NCBI GenBank assembly: GCA_024742355.1
Contig: JANSYM010000006.1
Span: 230,551 to 294,550 of the forward strand
Length of the DNA stretch: 64,000 bases
Reading direction: 5' to 3'
Origin: Hyphomonadaceae bacterium
Lineage (GTDB): Bacteria; Pseudomonadota; Alphaproteobacteria; Caulobacterales; Hyphomonadaceae
Shown here one piece after another: positions 52,712 to 62,829 of this stretch. The translations under genes were made by a program, and so were the position numbers. Every line of letters begins with the position of its first letter. Position 1 is the stretch's first letter. The notes under the pieces are model-generated. The model was given only the letters and a program-made list of their open reading frames with translations. It had not been told where the DNA came from and did not search any database.

Positions 52712-54370
52712 TCAGATGGGGGCGAGCCAGCCTTCATACTTGGCGACCAGTCCGGCGATGGGCAGGCTAACCCGCACGCTGAAACAGGCCCGGCCCCGCG
52801 CGTCGACATATTCATGAGTATCGCTGGTCGGCCGCAGGAAAGCCAGCAGCGGCACGCCGAGCAGGCGTCCAGCGCGGACCGGGTAATGCAGTTTTTCGCC
52901 ATCTCTCTTCAGTCCGATTTCAAACGCCATCACGCCAAAACGCTCGATCAGGACGGGGTCACGGCGATGCTTGCGCACGGATAGATAGGACTTGAAACGA
53001 CGACGCCCGAATTGTCGTGTCCATGTCTCGCCACGCGCGGTACGGGACATTGTCACATCCACGGCGACAGCATCGGCAGCAGGCGGGAACCCAGCCAACC
53101 AGCCGGCAATCCGGGACATCCAGCCCGAACCGCGCTCGACCGATGCCTCACCGCGCCAGCGGCGCTGCGACAGGACGGTGTGAAGATCTTTCAGTTCGGC
53201 GGGCAGGTCGTCAAAACCATCCTCAAGCACCTGTTTGAACACGGGATCGACAGGACGTTGCGTTTCGCCCGTCACAATATTCAGATCGGCGGCCACGGCC
53301 TCGAACTCGTCTGCGGAGAATTCTGCGAGGCAGGCCCGTGCGCCGGGCGCCGGAATGCCTGCCAACAGCTTGTCAGTGAGGATTTCCGCGGCCAGCCCCG
53401 GAATGAACGGCCCATCGCCCTGCTCGACAATCAGCGTCCAGGTGCGGGCGATCAGAGCGCCGGTCTCGGTTCGGCCACGCAGCTGCACGCGCATGCCGCC
53501 GCGATCCGTTCCGAACCGCTCCAGACGATCCGCCAGCCATTTCAATGGCCGCGTCAGACTGAGCAATGACCGCAACAGGCCGAGGCGTGGCAACCAATGC
53601 AACAGCCACAGGCCGTACTGCATGATGGGCAGCTCCAGGCCGGCTCGAAACGAAACCGAGCGGGCTTTGAATGCCTCCGGAAACAGCGTCAGGTCTGGCG
53701 CTCCGATCAAACTCGCGCGGCGTCCCTCTATTGGCTTCTGACCGGCAACATGCAGGTCGACCGGTTGCAAATCGCACCAGGCCGGACGTGTGCTCCATTC
53801 ATTGCCTTGCCACAGCCGAAGCGGACGCCCGACCTGGCTCAGGATGGAGCGCATGACGGACTCGCCACGAGGCGCCCGATTACCCGGCAAGATTGTCGCT
53901 TCAATTTCGTGGATGTCTTCAATCCCCCGCGCCAAATGTCGGGTAATGACAGACGACAAAGCAGGCACACTGGAGACGCCCGACAAAACTGTGACGCCCG
54001 CTTTCCGGGCATCCTCATCCAGCACGGAGATACCAGCGGTAAATGTGCCGTCATCGGACAGGTCGAGATAATGGGCGCCCAGGTCAACGGCGATACGCGC
54101 GAGGCGGTAGCCGTGGTCGCCATAGGCCTGAAACGGGCCAGCGGCATCAATAATGACCCCCGGCCCGATCTCGGCAATTCGATGCTCCAGATCGTCCGCG
54201 CCAGTGTCGAGCCTTGCCGCTTTGCAACCCAGCTCGGTCGCCAACACGCGCGCCTCGGTCAGGTTGCGACCGGCGATGACAAGGCCCTCGCCCAGTCGCC
54301 GCGCAAGACGGCGCGCGAGGCGACTGCCGAATACGCCGTATCCGCCGATAATGAGAACCGTGTCAGTCAA
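52712..54370 (-). CDS. Saccharopine dehydrogenase-like protein with C-terminal DUF4166-type domain
   Basis: A 552-residue protein. The N-terminal Rossmann domain opens VLIIGGYGVFGSRLARRLARR and has IIDAAGPFQAYG and YLDLSDD, as in saccharopine dehydrogenase-like reductases of unknown substrate. The C-terminal about 170 residues (LHTVLSQRRWRGEASVERGSGW to the end) match the DUF4166 pattern. The start appears to be TTG at 54370, overlapping the DCC gene end by eight bases, so the two are coupled. Lysine metabolism is unlikely from the domain set. Confidence 0.82.
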   Translation of the reverse strand: MTDTVLIIGGYGVFGSRLARRLARRLGEGLVIAGRNLTEARVLATELGCKAARLDTGADDLEHRIAEIGPGVIIDAAGPFQAYGDHGYRLARIAVDLGAHYLDLSDDGTFTAGISVLDEDARKAGVTVLSGVSSVPALSSVITRHLARGIEDIHEIEATILPGNRAPRGESVMRSILSQVGRPLRLWQGNEWSTRPAWCDLQPVDLHVAGQKPIEGRRASLIGAPDLTLFPEAFKARSVSFRAGLELPIMQYGLWLLHWLPRLGLLRSLLSLTRPLKWLADRLERFGTDRGGMRVQLRGRTETGALIARTWTLIVEQGDGPFIPGLAAEILTDKLLAGIPAPGARACLAEFSADEFEAVAADLNIVTGETQRPVDPVFKQVLEDGFDDLPAELKDLHTVLSQRRWRGEASVERGSGWMSRIAGWLAGFPPAADAVAVDVTMSRTARGETWTRQFGRRRFKSYLSVRKHRRDPVLIERFGVMAFEIGLKRDGEKLHYPVRAGRLLGVPLLAFLRPTSDTHEYVDARGRACFSVRVSLPIAGLVAKYEGWLAPI

Positions 54371-54755
54371 TCAACCGCGCCCGCATTTCCGGCGTTGGCA
54401 TCGGACAGGCAGACCGATTGAAACGTTTGCGGTTATTGGCGATGCGCCGATACAGCCAATCCGCGAGGCCGCGCGGGAGAATGTGCAGCACGCGCGCAAG
54501 TTTCCACACGCCGCCGCACATCGCCAGTCCTTCCGTGAACAGATCGAGATGCGTCCAGGTGCGCTGCCCGATTCTGAGGATTGCGGTCTCCATCAGGTCA
54601 GGATCGAAGCCTTCGGCCAGATAGATTGTGCGCCCAGCCTCGGACTGTGCCGTGGCGAGCTTCAACCGGCCTGCAGGATCGCGCTTGATCAGAAACCGCA
54701 CAAATCGCGAGCATAACAGGCAGTCGCCATCATAAACGTAGAGCGCCTCGGTCAT
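54363..54755 (-). CDS. DCC-family thiol-disulfide oxidoreductase-like protein (DUF393)
   Basis: A 130-residue thioredoxin-like protein with the defining YDGDCLLCSRFVRFLIKRD at its N terminus (DxDC and CxxC-like Cys pair) and a basic C-terminal half. The biochemical role of DCC proteins is not established. Overlap with the saccharopine-dehydrogenase-like gene suggests a shared pathway. Confidence 0.88.
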   Translation of the reverse strand: MTEALYVYDGDCLLCSRFVRFLIKRDPAGRLKLATAQSEAGRTIYLAEGFDPDLMETAILRIGQRTWTHLDLFTEGLAMCGGVWKLARVLHILPRGLADWLYRRIANNRKRFNRSACPMPTPEMRARLID

Positions 54756-54818
54756 GAGGTCAGACTAACAGCGACTGGTAAACAGGCTCTGTGCCAGCGC
54801 GTCGCGCGTCAGCCTGTC

Positions 54819-55601
54819 CTAAACCAGGTAGCGCGCGCGCAGCTTTGCCTGTGCTTCGGCGCCGACGCCGAGCGTGTCTGTCAGGTAAGCGTCGACGCTG
54901 CCCGCGCGCTCGGACATGCTTTCCAGGGCGCCGTGCAGGAATTCGGCGCTGACGCCGACAAACGGGTGATAGACCTCGTCCGGATAGTCCTTGCCGATAT
55001 GCTGGTTGAACATGCGCGCCATTTCCGGCAGCCGGTCAGCGACATTGGCGGCTTCATTGGTCAGCTCATAATCAGCAAAAATCGTATCGCGATCGACGCC
55101 GAGAATATGGTGTGTGAGCGCGCAGAGGATGCCGGTTCGATCCTTGCCGGCGGCGCAATTGACGACCGCCGCATCGCCCTCATCTAGATCAGCGAGGGCT
55201 GAGAACCAGTCAGAAAACGTCTCGACATGCTGTGGTTTGAACGGCGCTTCGCGATAATAATCGACCATCCAGCCGCGGGCTTTCGGGGCGTCGACGGCAA
55301 CCTCGGACAAGAACCGCACATGCGGCGCCTGAGCGGCTGTGCCAAGCGCGCTCGACAGGACGGTCACGCCCTGTACTGGCCAGCGATGACCGTGCCGTTC
55401 GCGCTCATCCGGGCGGCGCAAATCCGCCTGGACCTTGATGCGATAGGTTTCCAGCGCCGCCATGTCGGCCTCGCTGGCTTCGCCAAACTGCGCTGAGCGA
55501 AACAGCACGCCTTTGCGCACGGACGCTCCATCGGCGCCCTGATAGCCGCCAAAGTCGCGGAAATTGCGGACGTTTTCGAACGTCTTGACCCGGTCCTGCA
55601 T
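54819..55601 (-). CDS. Tyrosine-protein phosphatase, atypical dual-specificity type
   Basis: A 260-residue phosphatase. It starts NVRNFRDFGGYQGADG and FRSAQFGEA, typical of the bacterial tyrosine phosphatase (Y_phosphatase3) family, and has the P-loop VVNCAAGKDRTGILCAL. The usual His before the catalytic Cys is replaced by Asn. This is a change in a residue that tunes the Cys pKa, so activity might be altered. It lies eight bases after the AMP nucleosidase gene on the same strand, and the two are likely co-transcribed. Confidence 0.88.
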   Translation of the reverse strand: MQDRVKTFENVRNFRDFGGYQGADGASVRKGVLFRSAQFGEASEADMAALETYRIKVQADLRRPDERERHGHRWPVQGVTVLSSALGTAAQAPHVRFLSEVAVDAPKARGWMVDYYREAPFKPQHVETFSDWFSALADLDEGDAAVVNCAAGKDRTGILCALTHHILGVDRDTIFADYELTNEAANVADRLPEMARMFNQHIGKDYPDEVYHPFVGVSAEFLHGALESMSERAGSVDAYLTDTLGVGAEAQAKLRARYLV

Positions 55602-55609
55602 AAGGCCCC

Positions 55610-57058
55610 CTATCTGAATGGTGGTTCGTCGAATGCGCGCAGTTTCCGGCTGTGCAAGGCGGCGCCTTCACTGGCCAGCTTTTCCAGCGTCGCGACCCCG
55701 ATCTGCAAGTGTTGGCCGATCGATTTTTCGTAGAATTTATTGGCCGCGCCGGGCAGCTTGATCTCGCCATGCAAAGGCTTGTCCGAGACACAGAGCAGGA
55801 CGCCATAAGGCACCCGCAACCGGAATCCATTGGCGGCAATCGTGGCGCTTTCCATGTCGATGGCGATGGCTCGTGACTGGTTGAACCGGCGCGCACTGTC
55901 GGTGAAGCGCAGCTCCCAGTTGCGGTCATCAGTGGTCACCACCGTGCCGGTGCGCAGGCGCTTCTTTAGCGTATCGCCGGTCTCGCCGGTGACGTCGGCG
56001 GAGGCTTCCTGCAGCGCCACCTGGACCTCGGCAATGGCCGGGATCGGAATGTCAGGTGACAGGACATCATCGAGCACATGATCATCGCGCAGATAAGCGT
56101 GGGCGAGAACATAGTCGCCAATCGTCTGACTGTGGCGCAAGCCGCCGCAATGGCCGACCATGATCCAGCATTCGGGTCGCAGCACGGCGAGGTGGTCCGT
56201 AATGGTTTTCGCGTTCGACGGGCCGACGCCGATATTGACCAGCGTGATGCCGGACCCGTCTTCGGCCGTCAGGTGATAGGCCGGCATCTGGAACCGGCGC
56301 CAGGGTGCATTATTGATCTGCTCGCGGGCATCCTTGGTCTGGCCATCCACGACCAGACCGCCCGCAACCGACAGCTCTTTGTAGCGGCTGCCATTGCCAA
56401 GCTGCTCCAGCCCCCAATCAACAAAGGCATCGACATAGCGATGGTAATTGGTAAACAGCAAATAGCGCTGGAAGTCTTTCACCGGTGTCCCGGTATAGTG
56501 CTGCAGGCGCTTTAGAGAAAAGTCCGTCCGCGGCGCATCGAACAGCGCCAGCGGGCGATGGTCATAGGGCTCAAACAATTCGCCATCGGCGATCTCGTCG
56601 CCAATATCGCTGAGCTTCGGCGACGGAAACCACTTGGCGAGCTCGGCCGGATTGATCTCATCCAGACCGCTCGCCTGGCCTTGTTCCCAGACATAGGCAT
56701 ACGGAATTTCAGTGGTCGACCGGCGCACATGGACCGAGACATCATAATCGCGCAGCAACAGTTCCAGCTGCTCGCTGAGATAGCGACTGAAGAATTCAGG
56801 CTGGGCAATGGTGGTCGAATAGGTGCCGGCTTCCGACATTTTGCCAAAGGCGCGCGAAATCGGCGGCGGCGGTCCGTCTGGATTGTATTCAATCACCAGT
56901 TCCGGATAGCAGAAAGCGCCATTGGCGCGCGCATCAGGATCCGGGGTCTTGCCGTCTCGGAGGAAGTCTTGAAGCGCTGAGCAAAGTGCATCAACGGCTT
57001 CGGAATAGAGCTTTTCCAGCTCACTTATTATATTTTTTGGATTTTCTAGTTTTGTCAT
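55610..57058 (-). CDS. amn: AMP nucleosidase
   Basis: A 482-residue enzyme that splits AMP into adenine and ribose 5-phosphate. The length matches the family. The N-terminal regulatory domain includes YNPDGPPPPISRAFGKMSEAGTY. The C-terminal nucleoside-phosphorylase-like domain has VNIGVGPSNAKTITDHLAVLRPECWIMVGHCGGL and AIDMESATIAANGFR, where the Glu/Asp bind ribose. AAAGGAGG precedes the ATG. It is a purine salvage and adenylate control enzyme. Confidence 0.95.
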   Translation of the reverse strand: MTKLENPKNIISELEKLYSEAVDALCSALQDFLRDGKTPDPDARANGAFCYPELVIEYNPDGPPPPISRAFGKMSEAGTYSTTIAQPEFFSRYLSEQLELLLRDYDVSVHVRRSTTEIPYAYVWEQGQASGLDEINPAELAKWFPSPKLSDIGDEIADGELFEPYDHRPLALFDAPRTDFSLKRLQHYTGTPVKDFQRYLLFTNYHRYVDAFVDWGLEQLGNGSRYKELSVAGGLVVDGQTKDAREQINNAPWRRFQMPAYHLTAEDGSGITLVNIGVGPSNAKTITDHLAVLRPECWIMVGHCGGLRHSQTIGDYVLAHAYLRDDHVLDDVLSPDIPIPAIAEVQVALQEASADVTGETGDTLKKRLRTGTVVTTDDRNWELRFTDSARRFNQSRAIAIDMESATIAANGFRLRVPYGVLLCVSDKPLHGEIKLPGAANKFYEKSIGQHLQIGVATLEKLASEGAALHSRKLRAFDEPPFR

Positions 57059-57117
57059 GGCCTCCTTTGCCGCAAACCGGTTTCTGGGTCAACGGCGCGG
57101 GCGGGGCGACATGGCAC

Positions 57118-58902
57118 CTATTCCGGTTTGACGCGGTAGAGGCGCACGACGCCGTCCGTCTCGGTGAGCGTATCAGCCGGCGCCAGCCAGTCCGGCAGCT
57201 CGTCGCGATTGAGCTGCGCGGCCAGGCCGTCCGGCCAGGTCTCGCCATAGCGCGTGGTCTCGCGCAAGCCTTTGCAGAAGAGCAGGTGCGTGGCGCCCAT
57301 TTCGAGCAGCTTTGCATGTGCGCCGTCGACTGGGCCGATCAGCACCTCGTTCGAGCGTTCAATGCCGGCAATGTTGCGATGATAAGGCCCCGCAAACACC
57401 GCGTGCGGCGTGCGCGCAATGATTGACGGGCCAAGAATGATCGGGGCGTGGATGCGCTTGATCGCATCACCGCCCAGCCCTTCATAGGCGTCCGGCTGAA
57501 TGCAGTTCACATTCTGCGACGGTGCGAGGCGGCTCGGGAATTGCGTCGAGACCTGCTCCCAGGTGATCGGCGACAGGACAAGCAGTGCGGCGATGAAGGC
57601 CAGGAGCGGCCCAGCGCCGCCCTCGCTGCGCCAGCGCGCGAACAGCATGCCCGCGAGCCAGCCGGCGCCGATCGCGGCAAAAACATGCGAGAAGGATTGC
57701 CCGCGAATCTGCCAAATCGTGGTCGCGACAGAGAGCGCGAAGAGGAGCGCGATGCTGATGCGCGCGGTGCGCTGCTGGTCAGATGCAGTGACAATCATGG
57801 CCGCTGTCGCAAGGCTGGCGGTGCCGAGGAAGCCAAACACCCAGACGACACGGCCGGGCTCTTCAGCCAGCAGGGTCGAGAGCGGCTTGGCTTCGCCCAC
57901 CATGCTGAGCCAGGACAGGCGCACAGAGTCCGAGACCGACGCATACGGATCGCCCAGGCAGGCTGGATTGACGGCGACGATCAGCGCCAGCGTTACAGCG
58001 CCCGCGACCCCGCCAGCGATGAGGCGTGCCCACCAGGTCTCCAACCCACCGCCGAAGATACCGAGCAGGCTGAGCAACAGGCCGCCGACGAGGAACCCCG
58101 TCAAATGCGACGTACCATAAGCATCGCAGGTCATTCGATTGGCACTCAAGCCGGGCGCGTCGAACACGAAGAACAGGCTGGCAAACACGATCAGGCCGAG
58201 CCCGAACGCAGCCAGCCGGCTGCCTTCGCGATGGCCCCGGACAATCCAGAACAGACCCAAAACGGCGATCAATCCGCCAACATAGGGCAAGGATTCCAGC
58301 GCGATGGACAGCATTGCGGTCACCGACAGCGCCAGGGCGATGCCCGACCGATTGGTGAATCCGGGCGACAGAACCGCCGCCAGACCGCCCAGGGTCAACA
58401 CCACGACCAGGCCGTGATGATCGATCCGACCCGGCCAGAAATTGTAGACCGCAGCAGAGGTCGCGAAGAAGACCAGGCCAAACGCCTGTCCGGCGCGATT
58501 GATCTGCAATCTCTGCATGATGAGGGTCAGAAAGGTAAACGCCGCCGCCAGCAGGATGAGCGGCCACAATCCGATGACAAGCTTCTCGGCCATGTCGCGA
58601 CCGAGCAGCGGTTCGGTGACGAAAATGAAGCCGGCGACGAACAGATCCGGCAGGCGCGACCAATGCATGTCGCCGCCCTCCGGCGTCAGCATGCGCGCCT
58701 GATCGACCGTGAACCAGCCCTGTCCATCGAGCAAATCGCGGATTTGCTGCAGGCGCATCATGTCGTCTGCGCCAGGAATCCAGCCTGCAAAGATATCCGA
58801 CAGGCGCGGCAGCAGCATGAGCAGGAAGAATCCGGCCACAGCCCAGACCATCCATTTACCATCGATAAGCCCGCCAGCAGGGCGAATGTGTGAAGACGCC
58901 AT
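57118..58902 (-). CDS. Multi-pass membrane protein, GT-C/STT3-like glycosyltransferase
   Basis: A 594-residue inner-membrane protein with about 12 hydrophobic helices and a soluble C-terminal tail. The first loop carries GADDMMRLQQIRDLLDGQGWFTVDQARM with an Asp pair, and a later loop has WPGRIDHHGLVVVL, both recalling the GT-C acidic motifs of oligosaccharyltransferase-like enzymes. It is divergent from a GT2 and GtrA pair, so it may use a polyprenyl-linked sugar. The acceptor could be protein, lipid or wall polymer. It resembles the 588-residue protein at 40286 only in general layout. Confidence 0.72.
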   Translation of the reverse strand: MASSHIRPAGGLIDGKWMVWAVAGFFLLMLLPRLSDIFAGWIPGADDMMRLQQIRDLLDGQGWFTVDQARMLTPEGGDMHWSRLPDLFVAGFIFVTEPLLGRDMAEKLVIGLWPLILLAAAFTFLTLIMQRLQINRAGQAFGLVFFATSAAVYNFWPGRIDHHGLVVVLTLGGLAAVLSPGFTNRSGIALALSVTAMLSIALESLPYVGGLIAVLGLFWIVRGHREGSRLAAFGLGLIVFASLFFVFDAPGLSANRMTCDAYGTSHLTGFLVGGLLLSLLGIFGGGLETWWARLIAGGVAGAVTLALIVAVNPACLGDPYASVSDSVRLSWLSMVGEAKPLSTLLAEEPGRVVWVFGFLGTASLATAAMIVTASDQQRTARISIALLFALSVATTIWQIRGQSFSHVFAAIGAGWLAGMLFARWRSEGGAGPLLAFIAALLVLSPITWEQVSTQFPSRLAPSQNVNCIQPDAYEGLGGDAIKRIHAPIILGPSIIARTPHAVFAGPYHRNIAGIERSNEVLIGPVDGAHAKLLEMGATHLLFCKGLRETTRYGETWPDGLAAQLNRDELPDWLAPADTLTETDGVVRLYRVKPE

Positions 58903-58983
58903 TAGTAATTTGCTCCCGGGGCCTTACCCGTCCTTAAGTATAGTCGCGCTATCGCATAGTGAGGTTACTGAAAGGCTTCACCG

Positions 58984-59961
58984 ATGCGCCGCGCCTTTGA
59001 AGGTCCCAATCCGCACGCCCGCAGCGAAACCGCGGAACCGCGCATTGCCGTGACCATCCCGTGCTATAATGAAGCCGTCACGATTGCCAAAGTGATCGCC
59101 GATTTCAAAGCCGCCCTGCCAGAGGCGGATATCTATGTCTTCGACAATAACTCATCCGATAACACCGCCCAGATTGCCCGCGATGCTGGCGCGATTGTGC
59201 GCAGCGAGCGACGACAGGGCAAAGGCCATGTTGTGCGCCGCATCTTCTCTGACATTGAGGCCGACATCTATCTGATGGTCGACGGCGATGACACATATGA
59301 TGCGACCGTCGCCAACACGCTGGTTGAATTGCTGAAGCGCAACCATGTCGACATGGTCGTCGGCACCCGCGCCAATGTCACCAAGGATGCCGGCCGCGAA
59401 GGGCATGCCTTCGGCAACAAGATCTTCAACAAGATTTATGGCCGCCTGTTCGGCAAGCAATTCTCCGACATCTTCTCGGGCTATCGCGTGTTTTCGCGTC
59501 GCTTCGCGAAATCCTTCCCCGCCGTGTCGAGCGGGTTCGAGATCGAGACCGAAATGTCGGTACATTGCAGCCAGCTTGGCATCCCGACGCTGGAGCGGCC
59601 GACCCATTATGGTGAGCGCCCAGAAGACAGCCATTCGAAGCTGCGCACCTTCCATGATGGTTTCCGCATTCTCGGCATGTTCGCCATGTTGGCCAAGGAA
59701 ACCCGCCCGGCCGCCTTTTTCGGCGCCATCGGCATGGCCCTCGTCGCCCTGGCCGGCATTCTCGCGGCGCCGCTTTTCCTGACCTATTTCGAGACCGGCC
59801 TGGTGCCGCGCCTGCCGACCGCCATCCTCGCCACAGGCCTGGTCATGACGGCATCGATCTCAGCGGTTTGTGGTCTCATCCTGGACAGCCTTGCCCGCGC
59901 CCGGACTGAAGCCAAACGCGCCGTCTTCCTGAGCTATCCGGCCCAGGACTGGACCCGATGA
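58984..59961 (+). CDS. Glycosyltransferase family 2, polyprenyl-phosphate type
   Basis: A 325-residue GT2 enzyme with IAVTIPCYNEAVTIAKVI, VFDNNSSDNT, ERRQGKGHVVRRIF and MVDGDDTYD (DXD-like). FSDIFSGYRVFSRRF and the two C-terminal membrane helices fit GT2 enzymes that act on polyprenyl phosphate. The gene overlaps the GtrA gene by four bases (ATGA), which supports a donor-synthesis plus flipping pair. Confidence 0.9.
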   Translation: MRRAFEGPNPHARSETAEPRIAVTIPCYNEAVTIAKVIADFKAALPEADIYVFDNNSSDNTAQIARDAGAIVRSERRQGKGHVVRRIFSDIEADIYLMVDGDDTYDATVANTLVELLKRNHVDMVVGTRANVTKDAGREGHAFGNKIFNKIYGRLFGKQFSDIFSGYRVFSRRFAKSFPAVSSGFEIETEMSVHCSQLGIPTLERPTHYGERPEDSHSKLRTFHDGFRILGMFAMLAKETRPAAFFGAIGMALVALAGILAAPLFLTYFETGLVPRLPTAILATGLVMTASISAVCGLILDSLARARTEAKRAVFLSYPAQDWTR

Positions 59962-60350
59962 ACACGGCTGCGGTCAGCAAGTTTGCACGCTTTGCCGGCG
60001 TCGGCGGCACCGGCTTTGTTGTCGATACAGGCCTGACCCTGCTGCTCATCCATCGCGGCATTGACCCTTATACATCGCGTGTGTTCGGCATCATGTTCGC
60101 GATGATCACGACCTGGCGGCTCAATCGGGCGCTGACCTTTGGCGCCAGCCGCACCAGCCAGACCAGCGAAGGCGCGCGTTATTTCATCGTCGCCATTCTC
60201 GCAGCCATGCTGTCCTATGCCATCTATGCCAGCCTGCTGATCATGGTTGCAGGCTTCCCGCCAGCATTGGCCATCGTCATTGCCGTGGGTACGACAACCT
60301 TGGTCTCATTCTTTGGCTATAGCCGGTTCGCGTTCAGGACCGCCGCCTGA
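59958..60350 (+). CDS. GtrA-family membrane protein
   Basis: A 130-residue protein with four membrane helices: FAGVGGTGFVVDTGLTLLLI, VFGIMFAMITTWRLNRALTF, YFIVAILAAMLSYAIYASLLI and [24 protein letters not shown]. The layout and the WRLNRALTF and YSRFAF ends are diagnostic of GtrA, thought to flip polyprenyl-phosphate sugars. It is coupled to the GT2 gene before it. Its last 17 bases overlap the convergent purK gene. Confidence 0.93.
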   Translation: MNTAAVSKFARFAGVGGTGFVVDTGLTLLLIHRGIDPYTSRVFGIMFAMITTWRLNRALTFGASRTSQTSEGARYFIVAILAAMLSYAIYASLLIMVAGFPPALAIVIAVGTTTLVSFFGYSRFAFRTAA

Positions 60351-61401
60351 CCAGGTGCCCCATTTTACGCCCGGGCTTGGCTTCGCGCTTGCCATACAGG
60401 GTGAGCACACCATCCGCTGACAAGGCATCCGGCGGCACCAGCGCCTCTTCGCCGAGCAGGTTCAGCATCTCGACATCGTGATAACGCGTCACCGGGCCCA
60501 GCGGCCAGCCGGCGACGGCGCGGATATGCTGTTCGAACTGGCCTGTCGCGCAGGCTTCCGGCGTCCAGTGTCCTGAATTGTGCACCCGCGGCGCAAACTC
60601 ATTGGCCAGCAACGTGCCATCCTCGAGGACAAAGAATTCCAGCGCCAGCACGCCAACATACTCCATCGCGTGGACCAGGGCTTCAGCCGCCTGTTCAGCG
60701 CGTTTGGTCACGGCCTCGTCGAGACCACTCGGCACTACGGAGCGTTTCAGAATGCCATTCGCATGCTCATTGCGCGGCAGGTCATAGCACAGCGTATCAC
60801 CGACCGCGTCGCGGGCGATAATGACTGAGACCTCGCGCTCGAATGGCACCATGGCTTCCAGAATGCAGGGCGCACCCGCGAGGGCTTTGTGCGCGGCCTC
60901 GAAATCATTGCCGGTTTCCAGCCGCACCTGGCCTTTGCCATCATAGCCATCGCGGCGGGTCTTGAGGATGCCCTGCCCGCCAAACTCGGCGAGCGGACCG
61001 GCAATGTCTTCAGCCGTGTTGACCTCGGCAAAAGCCGCCGTCTCGATCCCGCACGCGCGTAGGAAGGCTTTCTCGACCAGGCGGTCCTGCGACACTTCCA
61101 GCGGCTGCGCGCCCGGGCGCACATTGACGCCTTCATCAATCAGGGCCTGCGCCGCTGTGACCGGGACATTCTCGAATTCATAGGTGACGACATCGCAGCC
61201 TTCGGCCCAATCGAGCAGGGCCTCGACATCGTCATAGGCACCGAGCGCATGGCTGGCCGCAACCCGCGCCGCCGGGCAATCATGTTCCGGGCAATAGATG
61301 GAGACATCAAACCCGAGCTGCGCGGCCGCGCTCGCCATCATGCGCCCGAGCTGGCCGCCGCCAAGAATTCCGATCGTGGCGCCAGCGCTCAGTGCGTTCA
61401 T
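60334..61401 (-). CDS. purK: N5-carboxyaminoimidazole ribonucleotide synthase
   Basis: A 355-residue ATP-grasp enzyme of purine synthesis, which carboxylates AIR with bicarbonate. It starts [21 protein letters not shown] and has [49 protein letters not shown], all PurK hallmarks. The start overlaps the purE stop (ATGA), so the two are coupled. Confidence 0.97.
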   Translation of the reverse strand: MNALSAGATIGILGGGQLGRMMASAAAQLGFDVSIYCPEHDCPAARVAASHALGAYDDVEALLDWAEGCDVVTYEFENVPVTAAQALIDEGVNVRPGAQPLEVSQDRLVEKAFLRACGIETAAFAEVNTAEDIAGPLAEFGGQGILKTRRDGYDGKGQVRLETGNDFEAAHKALAGAPCILEAMVPFEREVSVIIARDAVGDTLCYDLPRNEHANGILKRSVVPSGLDEAVTKRAEQAAEALVHAMEYVGVLALEFFVLEDGTLLANEFAPRVHNSGHWTPEACATGQFEQHIRAVAGWPLGPVTRYHDVEMLNLLGEEALVPPDALSADGVLTLYGKREAKPGRKMGHLVRRRS

Positions 61402-61901
61402 GTCTGCGGCGTCTCCTGAACCGCTTCGGTCTGGGCCGCCCTGAACGCGTCGAGCTTTTCGGCGACGCTGGCATCTTCCAGCGCGATGATCGAAGCGGCG
61501 AGAATACCGGCATTGGCCGCGCCCGCTTCGCCAATCGCGAGGGTGCCGACGGGCACACCTTTCGGCATCTGGGCAATCGAAAGCAAGCTGTCGATCCCGC
61601 TCAGCGCGCGCGATTGAACCGGAACGCCGAGCACGGGCAACGGCGTCATGGATGCGGCCATGCCAGGCAGGTGCGCCGCGCCGCCCGCGCCCGCAATGAT
61701 CACTTTCAAGCCTTTGGCTTTCGCGCCCGTGGCATAGTCGTAAAGGCGTTGCGGCGTGCGGTGCGCGGAGACGATTTGCGCTTCATAGGCAACGCCAAGT
61801 TCGTCCAGGATTGCGCAGGCTTTTTCCATGACCGGCCAGTCCGACTGGCTGCCCATGATGACACCCACCACCGGTGTGTCGCTATTCGAGGTTTGGGCCA
61901 T
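61398..61901 (-). CDS. purE: N5-carboxyaminoimidazole ribonucleotide mutase
   Basis: A 167-residue class I PurE that converts N5-CAIR to [40 protein letters not shown] with the catalytic His, and [25 protein letters not shown] are diagnostic. The start is ATG 61901, giving the usual length; a frame to 62030 is longer than the family. It is the first gene of purE-purK and divergent from the GGDEF gene. Confidence 0.97.
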   Translation of the reverse strand: MAQTSNSDTPVVGVIMGSQSDWPVMEKACAILDELGVAYEAQIVSAHRTPQRLYDYATGAKAKGLKVIIAGAGGAAHLPGMAASMTPLPVLGVPVQSRALSGIDSLLSIAQMPKGVPVGTLAIGEAGAANAGILAASIIALEDASVAEKLDAFRAAQTEAVQETPQT

Positions 61902-62001
61902 CCGGACCCCCCGTCTCAAAGCGCGCAACATAGAAATCTTCCCTGCCGCGTCAACCACCGAGAGTCTGGGCTTCATGGGCGAGTTCCGATAGGCTTGAGA
62001 A

Positions 62002-62700
62002 ATGCCTGAGTCGCTCGACAAAGCCGCCATGGATCGCCGCTATGAAGAGCGGTGCCGGGCCCGGCGTGAGCTGCTCTCCGCAATTGGGCTCGACGCACAG
62101 AACCTGCCGGTCCGCGAACGCGCAGCGATCGAAGCCCTGGCGGGCGAAATCCTGAGCCTTCGAGAAGACCGTGCGCGGCTGAAACAGGAGCTGGAAACCG
62201 CTGCCCAGCTGGCCGATCGCGACGCGCTGTGCCCGATTTTCAATCGCCGCGCCTTTGAACGCGAACTGACGCGTGAGATTTCCCTGGCGGAGCGCTATGG
62301 CACCCCGCTTTGCATGATCTTCATCGATCTCGACCGGTTCAAGCAGATCAATGATCGATTCGGCCATGCCACCGGCGACACGGTGATCAAACATGTCGCC
62401 GAGACGCTGATCGAGAACCTGCGCCAGAGCGATATTGTTGGGCGCCTGGGCGGGGACGAGTTCGGGATCGCCTTCAGTCACGCAGAACTGTCTGACGCCA
62501 AAGCCAAGGCAGCGCGTCTGGAATTGCTGATTGGCAGCATCGTCGTCAGAGACGCCGATAATGACGGTATCGAATCGGTTCATCTCGGCGCCTCGTGCGG
62601 GGTCGCAGAATGGCGACGCGGGCGCAATGCGGCGAGCCTTATCGCAGAGGCAGATGAAACCATGTTTCGCCGGAAAAAAGAAAAAAAGCGGGCGCGCTGA
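62002..62700 (+). CDS. Diguanylate cyclase, GGDEF-domain protein
   Basis: A 232-residue cytoplasmic protein with an N-terminal helical, coiled-coil part (about 1-70) and a GGDEF domain. The active-site loop is GRLGGDEFG with the first Gly at residue 150. The inhibitory I-site RQSD lies exactly five residues before it, so product inhibition by cyclic di-GMP is expected. [19 protein letters not shown] and [16 protein letters not shown] are intact. No sensor domain was recognised. Cyclic di-GMP commonly controls exopolysaccharide and attachment in this group. The start could also be the ATG ten codons in. Confidence 0.93.
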   Translation: MPESLDKAAMDRRYEERCRARRELLSAIGLDAQNLPVRERAAIEALAGEILSLREDRARLKQELETAAQLADRDALCPIFNRRAFERELTREISLAERYGTPLCMIFIDLDRFKQINDRFGHATGDTVIKHVAETLIENLRQSDIVGRLGGDEFGIAFSHAELSDAKAKAARLELLIGSIVVRDADNDGIESVHLGASCGVAEWRRGRNAASLIAEADETMFRRKKEKKRAR

Positions 62701-62829
62701 CCAGCCGCCAAGCAAGATTATTCCTTATTCAAATTTCATCGCGCGGTGATCGTGACTCCGGCCCGATCCTATGGTTAGCTGTTGCCGATAAGTCACAGAT
62801 TTCGTTTCAGAGAGAGAAGGAGCCTGCCT

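Noticed and set aside
57448..58893. 481-codon open frame antisense to the GT-C-like membrane protein
   Set aside because: Its translation is low-complexity, rich in Arg, Gln and Asp, and mirrors the hydrophobic codons of the real gene.
61902..62030. N-terminal extension of PurE
   Set aside because: The extension would overlap the divergent GGDEF gene and exceed the normal PurE length; ATG 61901 fits the family.
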